This document shows positions 1 through 6,871 of a stretch of 64,000 bases of DNA, piece by piece. The notes beneath the pieces are model-generated. The model was not told where the DNA came from and did not search any database. It saw nothing but the letters and a program-made list of their open reading frames with translations. Numbering within the stretch: the first letter of the stretch is position 1; each line of letters opens with the position of its first letter. Made by a program: the position numbers and the translations under genes. Origin of the DNA: Stigmatella aurantiaca DW4/3-1 (lineage in GTDB: Bacteria; Myxococcota; Myxococcia; Myxococcales; Myxococcaceae). Location: assembly GCF_000165485.1 (NCBI RefSeq), contig NC_014623.1, positions 7,768,893-7,832,892 of the forward strand, in the 5' to 3' direction.

Positions 1-966
1 CCGCGTCAGTTCAATCTCCACTTCGACTGGCAGCGGGGGCATGCCCTCGCTCCGGTCCATCACGGTCACCATGTTTGCCTCCAGCGAAAGCGCGCGCGGG
101 CACGCACGTGTCAGGGAAAAGCCCTCGGTCGAAAACGCCCCCACCAGCTCGAAGCCGCGCGTCACCAAGCGCCCCGGCCCCCGTGGGGCTCCACCTGTCA
201 GGCGAACCCCTTCAAAGACCACGACATCTCCCACCGCGAGCGTCTCCAACTCGGAGGGCAGGAGCTGACGGCACCCCAGAAAGCACCTCGCCCCCAGGGA
301 CGCCGCGAGGATTTCCGGTGCACGGGAGGAATCCCGCTGCACAGGCAGCTTCCTGCAAGTGGACTCGAGCACCACTGCCGGAAGCACCAGCCGGGCTCCC
401 GCCGTGCGCTGCCCCACGCTCAGCACCAACTCGACGCCCAGGTGCGCCTTGCGCCCATCCAACCGGGCCAGCGCATCCATCCGGTTCACGGTCATGCCCG
501 CGAGCCGAGGACCCCACCAGCGCTGGAGTTCCCCCTGCGTCCTGAAGGCCATGAGCGCGGCCAGGACCAGATAGGCGAGCGATGCTTCCTCCAACCGCGT
601 CAGCCGCGTCATCGGCCCCGGCCGCGCAGGGCCCCCCGCCAGCCGCTCCAGTGCCGCGAACAGCACCGGTGGTTCCAATTCCAACACCGCCGAGCCACCT
701 GTCGCCGACAACTCCAGAAAGACAAACACGGCCGAGAGAGAGAGCCCCTTCGCCGGCACAACCACGGCCTCGGCCACGTGGGAAGCCGCGGAGACATCGC
801 ATCCCAGTTCGCGCCCAAGGGACTCGCAGATGGACTGGAGCGCCTGCTGGCCCATCCGCGAGACCTGGGGACGCTCCCCCAAGACGACATGTGCCCGGGT
901 CAACCGGCGCGTTCCCAGCCGGAACAGCTTGGAGACCCTCGAAGAAGAGGACGCAGAAGAGGCCAT
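1..966 (-). CDS. sctQ: SctQ-like type III secretion C-ring protein (C-terminus off the window)
   Basis: An open frame runs 322 codons from an ATG at 966 to the window edge with no stop. It reads like the SctQ/YscQ/FliN-FliM family, which builds the cytoplasmic sorting platform of injectisomes. A first SpoA-like segment is visible at about residues 243-262 (LAVGDVVVFEGV), and the second SpoA domain begins at residues 312-322 (LPVEVEIELTR), the signature with which SctQ and FliN surface domains open. The N-terminal 240 residues are poorly conserved, as is usual for SctQ. It lies 31 bp downstream of the small gene at 998 and in the same run as SctJ and SctI, which supports the call. The start is uncertain because no good ribosome site precedes the ATG. 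No other flagellar gene is visible. Without the second SpoA domain the assignment is strong but not final. Confidence 0.72.
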   Translation of the reverse strand, partial: MASSASSSSRVSKLFRLGTRRLTRAHVVLGERPQVSRMGQQALQSICESLGRELGCDVSAASHVAEAVVVPAKGLSLSAVFVFLELSATGGSAVLELEPPVLFAALERLAGGPARPGPMTRLTRLEEASLAYLVLAALMAFRTQGELQRWWGPRLAGMTVNRMDALARLDGRKAHLGVELVLSVGQRTAGARLVLPAVVLESTCRKLPVQRDSSRAPEILAASLGARCFLGCRQLLPSELETLAVGDVVVFEGVRLTGGAPRGPGRLVTRGFELVGAFSTEGFSLTRACPRALSLEANMVTVMDRSEGMPPLPVEVEIELTR

Positions 967-997
967 GAACGGTTTCCAGAGAAAGGACTCAAAAAAA

Positions 998-1495
998 CTA
1001 GCGGGTGGCTTCCCGGATCAGCCGTTCCGCGAACGCGCCCAGCCCGGGAACCACTGGTGCCGCAACAGGGGACACCGCTCGCTCGGGAAACAGGCTCTGG
1101 TGGTACGGCGGAAGTCTTTGGAAGAGCTCTCGCCGCAACGCTTCAGGCGCCTCCTGCATCAGCGCGCGCAACTGCTCCGCGGAATCCCTCCTCCCCCCGA
1201 ACTCCAGCGCCACCCGCGCCTGCCTTTCGGCCGAGGAAAGGCCCACGAGAAAATCCAGGTGCTCTTTTGCCCGGACGGCCTCGCGCACTCCCAGCCCATC
1301 GAGCAACGCCGGTGCCCGCTCTTTTCCCAGCACCAGCGCCACCAAGGCGAATCGGAACAAGGGCAGCATCACAGGCCGCAGGGGGGCAGGGGCTGCCGGG
1401 GGCTTCCGGCCCCCACCCGGATTCCGGACGATTCGGGTGGCCTCGCCAGCCGTCTGGCGGCCTTCGGGTCTGCGCATCACACGTGTGGCATCCAT
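998..1495 (-). CDS. Small T3SS-linked protein in the SctK/SctL position
   Basis: A 165-residue protein lies between sctJ (17 bp upstream) and sctQ (31 bp downstream). In Yersinia-type clusters the gene after SctJ is SctK, then SctL, so an accessory sorting-platform protein is the likely role, but I see no motif that proves it. The N-terminus has an imperfect internal repeat, DATRVMRRP then EATRIVRNP, followed by a Gly/Pro linker, a hydrophobic helix (PLFRFALVALVLG) and a charged helical half. The ATG at 1495 is preferred over the one at 1501 because GGAG lies 7 nt before it and only 1 nt before the other. No separate SctL is visible, so this protein may combine roles. Function is inferred from position only. 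Confidence 0.6.
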   Translation of the reverse strand: MDATRVMRRPEGRQTAGEATRIVRNPGGGRKPPAAPAPLRPVMLPLFRFALVALVLGKERAPALLDGLGVREAVRAKEHLDFLVGLSSAERQARVALEFGGRRDSAEQLRALMQEAPEALRRELFQRLPPYHQSLFPERAVSPVAAPVVPGLGAFAERLIREATR

Positions 1496-1512
1496 GGACA
1501 TTCTCCAAAGGC

Positions 1513-2316
1513 TCACGCCAGCTTCCGCGCCGCGCTCGCCGTCACCACCGGCCGAGCAGGGGCCGTGGCCAGGGCCGCAGCCCCCGGGGCCCGTGCCTGG
1601 TGCGCCCTCAAGCGGAGCGTGAGGACCACCAGCGCCACCGCGAGCCCCGTGACCATTCCCCCCAATGCCACCAACAGCGCCCGGAACCGCAGGGGCTGTG
1701 CGCGGCTCACCGGCGCCACCTCCCCCCGCGCGGAGGCCTCGTCCACCAAGAGCGAAACGGCTTCCGGAGACAGTCCCTCCACGCCTCCGGCAATGAGCGC
1801 CTGAAGCCTGTCCTGGGACTGCCGAAGCCGGTCCGCCTGTCCAGACGCGGTCCGCAACAGGGCAGAGGCCTTGGCAGCCGATGGTGCGTGTCCTGGGCGC
1901 GCGGGCGGCGGCACCATCAGGTGCACACGGGCCACCAGGACCCCTTCCATCCCCTGAAGCGTCTTCTCGATGCCACGCTCCAGGACCCGGGTCCGGCAAA
2001 GCTGCTCCTCGATCGGCGTCCGGAGCAGCGCCCCCCCTCCGAAGACATCGCAGCCCGTCTCAGCCACCGGCCTCGGCAGGCCCAGCTCCGCCAGGATGCG
2101 CACCGCGGCCGATGCCTGGGCCTCATCGACCTCGATGGACCAGGAGGGCTTCTTGCCCGCCTCCGGAACCTTGCGCGCCTCCAGCCCTCGCTCCAAGAGG
2201 ACGGTTTGCAATTCATTGGCCTGGCGCTCATCCAGGCCGTGCTGGATGCGTTCGCGGCACGCGGTGGCCCCCACCACCAGCAGGAGCCCGAGACAACGCG
2301 GGAGAAGACGGGACAT
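1513..2316 (-). CDS. sctJ: SctJ, type III secretion inner-membrane ring lipoprotein
   Basis: The 267-residue protein matches the YscJ/PrgK/MxiJ family that forms the inner ring of the T3SS basal body in the inner membrane. The signal sequence ends in a lipobox (VVGATAC, Cys20). The following region is typical of the family: a helix that chooses between alternating subunits (LDERQANELQTVLLERGLEA), a beta-strand segment, and the ring-building motif region with LQGMEGVLVARVHLMVP near residues 125-140. A single transmembrane helix sits near the C-terminus (LLVALGGMVTGLAVALVVLTL), followed by a short cytoplasmic tail. The ATG at 2316 is chosen because GAGGGG lies 8 nt before it; a GTG 9 bp upstream sits too close to that site. 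FliF is much longer and lacks a lipobox, so the flagellar alternative is rejected. Confidence 0.9.
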   Translation of the reverse strand: MSRLLPRCLGLLLVVGATACRERIQHGLDERQANELQTVLLERGLEARKVPEAGKKPSWSIEVDEAQASAAVRILAELGLPRPVAETGCDVFGGGALLRTPIEEQLCRTRVLERGIEKTLQGMEGVLVARVHLMVPPPARPGHAPSAAKASALLRTASGQADRLRQSQDRLQALIAGGVEGLSPEAVSLLVDEASARGEVAPVSRAQPLRFRALLVALGGMVTGLAVALVVLTLRLRAHQARAPGAAALATAPARPVVTASAARKLA

Positions 2317-2328
2317 GGCAAGCACCCC

Positions 2329-2748
2329 TCACACCTGGGTCTGAAGGATCTGCTTCACGCCGCTGGTGGCCTTCTCGACGCCCTTGCTGGCAAGGTCCAC
2401 CTCCTGGCTGGCGCGGTAGACGCGGGCCTGGAACGCGAGCAGCTCCCGGGGCGAAAAAGTCCTTCCCGATTCCGCCTGCGTCAGGATGTGATCCAACTCC
2501 CGCTGCGCCTGCACGACCCGCTCCAGCATCTGCTCGGTCTGCGGCACCCGCGCCACCGGCGTGGAGGCCTGCCCCACCCCCACCGCGGCCTCGACCGCGT
2601 GGGATGCGCCCCCGGTGGCAACGGCTCCCGCCGACTCCCGGTCCGCCCCCTTCGTCCCCTCCAGCACCTGGCTGAACCGCTCCCGGCCCACCTGCTGCGA
2701 GGGCATTCCCCCCACCCCTCCAACCCAACCGATCCCGTCGATGGCCAT
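2329..2748 (-). CDS. sctI: SctI-like type III secretion inner rod protein
   Basis: The 139-residue protein ends in the segment typical of YscI/PrgJ/EscI inner rod subunits: FSPRELLAFQARVYRASQEV, then DLASKGVEKATSGVKQILQTQV. That is, an L-A-Q-x-x-VY-x-x-S-x-E-V helix and a K-x-V-x-K-x-T-x-G-V-K-x-x-L-x-TQ helix. These subunits form the rod linking the export gate to the needle. The N-terminal half is low-complexity Ala/Gly/Val-rich and unconserved, as in other SctI proteins. It sits directly before sctJ, the same order as yscI-yscJ. The ATG at 2748 is preferred to an upstream TTG. The 3' end is 12 bp from the sctJ start. Confidence 0.8.
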   Translation of the reverse strand: MAIDGIGWVGGVGGMPSQQVGRERFSQVLEGTKGADRESAGAVATGGASHAVEAAVGVGQASTPVARVPQTEQMLERVVQAQRELDHILTQAESGRTFSPRELLAFQARVYRASQEVDLASKGVEKATSGVKQILQTQV

Positions 2749-2760
2749 GGCGCGCAATCC

Positions 2761-3204
2761 CTATCGGATGTTGTTGATGGCGGCCTTCGCCGAATCGTGG
2801 CGGACCTTCATGATGTTGGAGATGGCGTTGTGCTCGCGGCTCTCCTGCTGCATCCCGTTCTGGAGCTGGAGGTACTCCAGGTTGAACTTCTGCCCTTCGG
2901 CGGCCATGAGCTTCTGGGCTTCGAGCAGGTCCCACGCCTCCCCCTTGCCCGTCGCACCGCCGATGCCTGGCAGCCCCCCGCCGCCGCCCGCCACCGGCGT
3001 CACCGAAGAAACCGTCGAGCGAACGCTGGCCACCGCCGCGCTCATCACGGGTGGGCTCGACACCATTCCTCCCGCCAGCCCCGCCCCCGCCCGGACGACT
3101 TCGTGAGCGGTTCGCGCGAAGACGGCGCCGAACTCGTTCTGCGGCGTCTGGCGCGGCAGGGTGGACGTGATGGACAGCGAGGCAATGCGGGGATCATTTT
3201 CCAT
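2761..3204 (-). CDS. Unknown protein leading the T3SS-like run
   Basis: This is the first visible gene of the T3SS-like run (147 residues, ATG at 3204 with GGAG 9 nt upstream). I do not recognise a family. The N-terminal 60 residues are Ala/Val/Ser-rich. A Gly/Pro stretch (GGGGGLPGIGG) follows, and the last 55 residues form a charged helical segment (EAQKLMAAEGQKFNLEYLQL, then REHNAISNIMKVRHDSAKAA). The helical C-terminus preceded by flexible sequence resembles secreted needle or translocon subunits in general shape. In Yersinia the position before SctI is held by YscG/YscH. A substrate, needle-like or chaperone role is possible but unproven. It diverges from the PilZ gene across a 251-bp spacer. 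Confidence 0.6.
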   Translation of the reverse strand: MENDPRIASLSITSTLPRQTPQNEFGAVFARTAHEVVRAGAGLAGGMVSSPPVMSAAVASVRSTVSSVTPVAGGGGGLPGIGGATGKGEAWDLLEAQKLMAAEGQKFNLEYLQLQNGMQQESREHNAISNIMKVRHDSAKAAINNIR

Positions 3205-3455
3205 GGGCGTTCTCCGGATGCGAATGCGTCCAGGAGCCCCTTTCAGCCGGCATGCCAACGCCCGCCGTCCTCAGGCCCAGGGGATGTCCCCTCTGGAAAC
3301 CCGCCCCCATGCCCTCCGCCTCCGCCGGGGAAGTCCACCGGATGGGACGGCGAGCGCCCTCTCACGTCTCAAGGATGGACGCCCGAAAAGTTGCGTCTTC
3401 GCCGGCCTGCCCCAGACTTGTCGCACCCTGTTGCAAGAGAAGAGAGCCCCTGGCC
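3205..3455. promoter_or_regulatory. Divergent intergenic region before the T3SS-like run and a PilZ gene
   Basis: These 251 bp separate the minus-strand T3SS-like genes from the plus-strand PilZ gene and must carry both promoters if each is transcribed separately. The only clear structure is a small inverted repeat around 3278-3291 (AGGGGATGTCCCCT). I see no convincing sigma-70 or sigma-54 match. Confidence 0.35.
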
Positions 3456-3782
3456 ATGACACCGACCCCCAGCGCCCGCCCCGCAGCTGACCGCTTCCAT
3501 CCCCGCGTGGAGGCCAACCTGATGGTCAAGGTCCTCCTGCCGGGACGTGTCGTCGGCGCCAAGGCGAGGGACCTGTCCATGGCCGGCCTCTTCCTCCACG
3601 CCCATCCCGCGGACACGCTGCGCGAGCTCACGCTCTCCATCCCCCTGCCGGATGACCGGGAGATCACCATCACGTGCTCCATCCGCCGGCGCACCGCGCA
3701 CGGCGTGGCGCTCGAGTTCGGGACGCTCGACTGGGACGACTTCCTGGCGCTGGCCCGGTTCCTTCACCCCCGGCTGCCCTGA
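3456..3782 (+). CDS. PilZ-domain protein, probable c-di-GMP receptor
   Basis: A single-domain PilZ protein of 108 residues. Both parts of the c-di-GMP signature are present: an arginine motif near the N-terminus (RFHPR) and D-x-S-x-x-G (DLSMAG) about 30 residues later. Such proteins bind cyclic di-GMP and pass the signal to a partner. The ATG at 3456 follows a purine-rich stretch (AGAGAAGAGAG) and places the RxxxR motif at residues 12-16, the usual distance. No output domain is fused, so it would act as an adaptor. It is transcribed away from the T3SS-like run and converges on the receiver gene at 3805. Whether it regulates the secretion genes is unknown. Confidence 0.88.
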   Translation: MTPTPSARPAADRFHPRVEANLMVKVLLPGRVVGAKARDLSMAGLFLHAHPADTLRELTLSIPLPDDREITITCSIRRRTAHGVALEFGTLDWDDFLALARFLHPRLP

Positions 3783-3804
3783 GCCCCTCCAGGCTCGGGC
3801 AGGC

Positions 3805-4203
3805 TCAGGCGGAGGCCGCTTCCAGGCGCAGCCGCTCCACCAGGGCCATCAGCTCCGTGCCCCGGAAGGGCTTGTGGATGTAGCCGTCCGCGCCCGCCAT
3901 CGTGGCATTCTCCACATCCGACTTTTTCGCCTTCGCCGTCAGCATGTAGAGCGGGATGCGGGCCGTCACCGGGTCGCTCTTGAGGATGCGGCACACCGAG
4001 ACGCCGTCGAGCTGCGGCAACACCACGTCCATCAGGATGAGGTGGAATATGCGGCTCTTCGCCAGCTTCAGCCCCTCGACCCCATCCGCCGCGCACACCA
4101 CTTCCACCGAGCCATCGCTCAACATCGAGCGAACCAGTTCACGGATGACCGGCTCGTCCTCGACGAGCAGGATGTGGAAGGGGGTTTGGCGTTCGGCGGG
4201 CAT
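3805..4203 (-). CDS. Receiver-only response regulator (CheY-like)
   Basis: A stand-alone receiver domain of about 132 residues. The phosphorylation machinery is complete: the acidic pair in ILLVEDEP, the phospho-acceptor Asp in LILMDVVLP, the switch Thr in YMLTAKAKK and the Lys in YIHKPF. There is no DNA-binding or enzymatic output domain, so it must act through protein contacts, as CheY- and FrzZ-type proteins do in myxobacteria. No histidine kinase lies beside it. The start is uncertain: ATG at 4203 is used, but an in-frame ATG at 4218 is equally possible and neither has a strong ribosome site. It lies downstream of the Bat operon in the same direction and converges on the PilZ gene. Confidence 0.85.
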   Translation of the reverse strand: MPAERQTPFHILLVEDEPVIRELVRSMLSDGSVEVVCAADGVEGLKLAKSRIFHLILMDVVLPQLDGVSVCRILKSDPVTARIPLYMLTAKAKKSDVENATMAGADGYIHKPFRGTELMALVERLRLEAASA

Positions 4204-4265
4204 GAGCTGTGGCAACATGGGCAATCTACGTCAGCAGGTGGCCTCCGGGTGAGAGGCCCCCCCTT

Positions 4266-5015
4266 CTATATCTCCGACACGCCCTCGCGCTCTGTCCATC
4301 CCTCCAGACCGTTGGGGAGACGGATGCGCACATAGCGCCCTGCTTCCTCCAGCAGGCGGACCTTCAGTCCAGCATGTACCTCAAAAAGCGTCTTGGCTTC
4401 ACCGCGAGGAAATTCGCGCGCCACCAGCTTGGGGGAGAGCACCACCGCCTCGTGCACCGTGCGCTGCACCCAGACATGGGCCGCGAGCAAGCCGCCCAGC
4501 GGCACTGCCAGAACGAGGGACACCCCGGCGAGCACCGCGACCCAGGAGCGCTGACCCGGCCGCAGGAACCGGAAGAGCACCAGGGCGCCGAAGCCCACAC
4601 ACCACGTGCCCAGGAACCCCCAGGCCACCGGGCCCTCGGGCGTGGCCAGCACCAGCCTCGTGAGGAACTCCTCTTCCAGCGCGGTCCCCACCACCTTGTC
4701 CACCTGCCGGGCCCGGGCAATGGCGAGGTTCGCCTCCAGGTCCGAGGCCCGCCCGCCCTGCTTCCAGGCCCGCTCCAGCGCCAGCGTCGCCCGGCCCAGG
4801 TCTCCCTGCGCCAGGTAGGCGGTGCCCAGGTTGTAGAGGACGTCTGGCCCTCCCTGCCCGTGGGCGATCAGCTTCTCGTAGCCCTCGCGCGCCGCGGTGT
4901 AATCCTCGCGGGAGTAGGCCTCATTGGCCTGGGAGAAGAGGGTCTCCGCCTCCTCGGGCGTGTAGTAGCCCTGGCCCAGCAACACGGCGGTGAGCATCGC
5001 GGTGAGGGCGCTCAT
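4266..5015 (-). CDS. batE: BatE-like TPR/SH3 protein of the Bat operon
   Basis: Last gene of the Bat operon, 249 residues. Signal-like hydrophobic N-terminus, tetratricopeptide repeats at about residues 20-105 (YTAAREGYEKLIAHGQ, DVLYNLGTAYLAQGDLGRA), two transmembrane helices around 130-190 (GFLGTWCVGFGALVLFRFL and VAVLAGVSLVLAVPLGGLLA), and a C-terminal SH3b-like domain with the usual ending LPNGLEGWTEREGVSEI. This TPR-TM-TM-SH3 layout is the standard BatE arrangement. The ATG at 5015 overlaps the batD stop (ATGA), which implies translational coupling. Bat proteins form an envelope complex linked to aerotolerance in Bacteroides and to envelope stress; the exact role here is inferred from the operon. 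Confidence 0.85.
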   Translation of the reverse strand: MSALTAMLTAVLLGQGYYTPEEAETLFSQANEAYSREDYTAAREGYEKLIAHGQGGPDVLYNLGTAYLAQGDLGRATLALERAWKQGGRASDLEANLAIARARQVDKVVGTALEEEFLTRLVLATPEGPVAWGFLGTWCVGFGALVLFRFLRPGQRSWVAVLAGVSLVLAVPLGGLLAAHVWVQRTVHEAVVLSPKLVAREFPRGEAKTLFEVHAGLKVRLLEEAGRYVRIRLPNGLEGWTEREGVSEI

Positions 5016-6871
5016 TTCTCCCACTTCTCCATCACGGCCTCGGCCGCATCGAGGATGCGGTTGCGCTCGGAGGCCTCCGAACCTCCGCCAAAGCGGCCCA
5101 TGTCACACGCCTCCAGGACAAAGAGCACCCGCGAGCGGTGCGCCTGCGCCACCCCCGCCTGGGCCATTTTTTCCCCCAGCGCCTCGCGGGTGAGCCCCAC
5201 CACGGGCATCCGCAGCCGGGCCTCCAGGAAGCCCATCAGGGCCTTCTCCACCTCGGCATAGAAGGCACTGGCGCTGCCCTGGCCCCGCAGCTTCTCCGCC
5301 TCGGCCAGCCGTTTGCGGGCCGCCTTTGCCTGCTGGTTGTTCCGCCCCACCTCCGTCGGCGAGAAGAACCGCCCGCGCACCTGTCCCACCAGCACCACGC
5401 CGAACCACAGCCCCACCGGGGCCAACACCAGCGGCAGGAAGAAGGCCCGCTCCCAGGCGGGGACCGACGGGGCCACGAAGCGCGCCTGGTAGCGCGGGGG
5501 GCGCAGACCGCCCGCGGACAGGACGTTCTTCGGCGCGCCGGCGGCATCCGCCACGTGGGAGGGCGTCGCGCCCATCGGAGGGTTCGAGCCCGAGCCTGCT
5601 TCGACGGTCACCGTCACGGGGTCCGTGCGCGCCACGTCATACTCGCGGCGGCTGGGATCGAAATAGGGGAACTCCAACGCCGGCAAGGTGAACGAGCCCG
5701 TGCGTTGCGGCATCACCAGGTATTCCTGCACGCGCTGGCCCTGGATGCGGTTGCGGACGGGGTTGAGCCGGTCCGACGTGGACGGGTCATAGACCTTCAG
5801 GGCGGACGGGGCGGTCAGCTTGGGCGGGGTGACGTTCTTCACGTTGCCCGAGCCCTCGAGGACGACCCGCACGGTGATGGGCTGGCCCAGCTCCACGCTC
5901 GTGGGCGAGACGTCCATGGTGAGCTGCCACTCGCCCACATGGGCATTGGCCATGCCAGGGGGCGCGCCCGGCGGCAGCGGCTTGACCCGCACCTTCAAGG
6001 TGTTCGCCACCCGGTGCACCCGGTGTCCGGCGAAGAGAAAACCCGTGGTGATGTCCGCCTCGGCGGCGGTGATGGTCAAGCTGCCCGCCTTGACCGGGAA
6101 GAGGGCCCGCCGGCGCAGCAGGTACGCGCGGTAGGGAATGCCGTTGACGGTGCGCCGCTCGCCGGAGAGCTGGGTGGGGCTCTCCACCTCCTCGCTCCAG
6201 AAGCCCTCCAGCTTGGGCATGGTCACCGCATCCACGCTGGACAGGTCCACGCGGGAGTAGATGTAGAGCGACAGCGTCACCTGCTCGCCCACGTACACAT
6301 CATCCCGGTCCAGGCTCGCCCGCAGGAACAGGTCCGAGTCCCCCCGGGGGATGATGGTGTCCTCGTCATCGTCTCCCCCGAAGGGGCTCTGGCCCTGGGG
6401 AGGAAAGTTCCGGAAGGGATCCGGCAACCGGCTGGGGCGGCTGGCCTGCCCGGGGGCTGGACCCATCCGGCCCTCGCTCACGGTGATTTCCAAGGGCTCG
6501 GTGCGATAGGTCTTTCCCGCCGTCTCGAGCACCGAGGGCGGGATGATGAGACGGCCCGGCCGCAGGGCCCGCATGACCAGGGTGTGCTTGGTGACGTCCT
6601 GGATGACCGCGGGCCCGCCGCCCGACAACTGGATGGAGCGCTGGCTGCTGCGCGACGAGGAGAGAACCTCGAAGTCCTTGGGCGCGGGGAACTGCACCTG
6701 CGCCGAAGGGGGCGCGTCCACCACCACCACGGTGAGGCGGAAGGCGTCCTCGGTCCCCACCTCGGTCCGGTCCACCGATTGATAGAACTCGACGGCCGCC
6801 CACGCTGGCGCCGAGGCCAGCACGGCCAGCCCGGCAAGCACCCCCCGCCAGCCGTTACCAGTCCTTCTCAT
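5012..6871 (-). CDS. batD: BatD-like protein (oxygen-tolerance family)
   Basis: A 619-residue exported protein of the BatD family. The signal peptide (GVLAGLAVLASAPAWA) is followed by several immunoglobulin-like beta-rich domains with the family opening AVEFYQSVDRTEVGTEDAFRL, a phrase typical of the BatD N-terminus. A C-terminal transmembrane helix near residues 470-495 (FFLPLVLAPVGLWFGVVLVGQV) is followed by a cytoplasmic helical domain, as in other BatD proteins. Length and order fit the family. The gene overlaps batC by 17 bp and batE by 4 bp, so the operon is compact. It probably contributes a periplasmic scaffold to the BatA/BatB complex. Confidence 0.9.
   Translation of the reverse strand: MRRTGNGWRGVLAGLAVLASAPAWAAVEFYQSVDRTEVGTEDAFRLTVVVVDAPPSAQVQFPAPKDFEVLSSSRSSQRSIQLSGGGPAVIQDVTKHTLVMRALRPGRLIIPPSVLETAGKTYRTEPLEITVSEGRMGPAPGQASRPSRLPDPFRNFPPQGQSPFGGDDDEDTIIPRGDSDLFLRASLDRDDVYVGEQVTLSLYIYSRVDLSSVDAVTMPKLEGFWSEEVESPTQLSGERRTVNGIPYRAYLLRRRALFPVKAGSLTITAAEADITTGFLFAGHRVHRVANTLKVRVKPLPPGAPPGMANAHVGEWQLTMDVSPTSVELGQPITVRVVLEGSGNVKNVTPPKLTAPSALKVYDPSTSDRLNPVRNRIQGQRVQEYLVMPQRTGSFTLPALEFPYFDPSRREYDVARTDPVTVTVEAGSGSNPPMGATPSHVADAAGAPKNVLSAGGLRPPRYQARFVAPSVPAWERAFFLPLVLAPVGLWFGVVLVGQVRGRFFSPTEVGRNNQQAKAARKRLAEAEKLRGQGSASAFYAEVEKALMGFLEARLRMPVVGLTREALGEKMAQAGVAQAHRSRVLFVLEACDMGRFGGGSEASERNRILDAAEAVMEKWEK

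Noticed and set aside
1..3204. Flagellar basal-body genes
   Set aside because: SctJ is short and lipidated, unlike FliF, and no other flagellar gene is seen.
442..3459. A 1005-codon open frame on the plus strand opposite the T3SS-like genes
   Set aside because: It is a GC-rich shadow frame with low-complexity Arg/Pro/Gly composition and no domain; the opposite strand carries SctI, SctJ and SctQ.
4237..4255. GGCCTC/GAGGCC hairpin as terminator of the Bat operon
   Set aside because: A six-bp stem without a following T tract is too weak.
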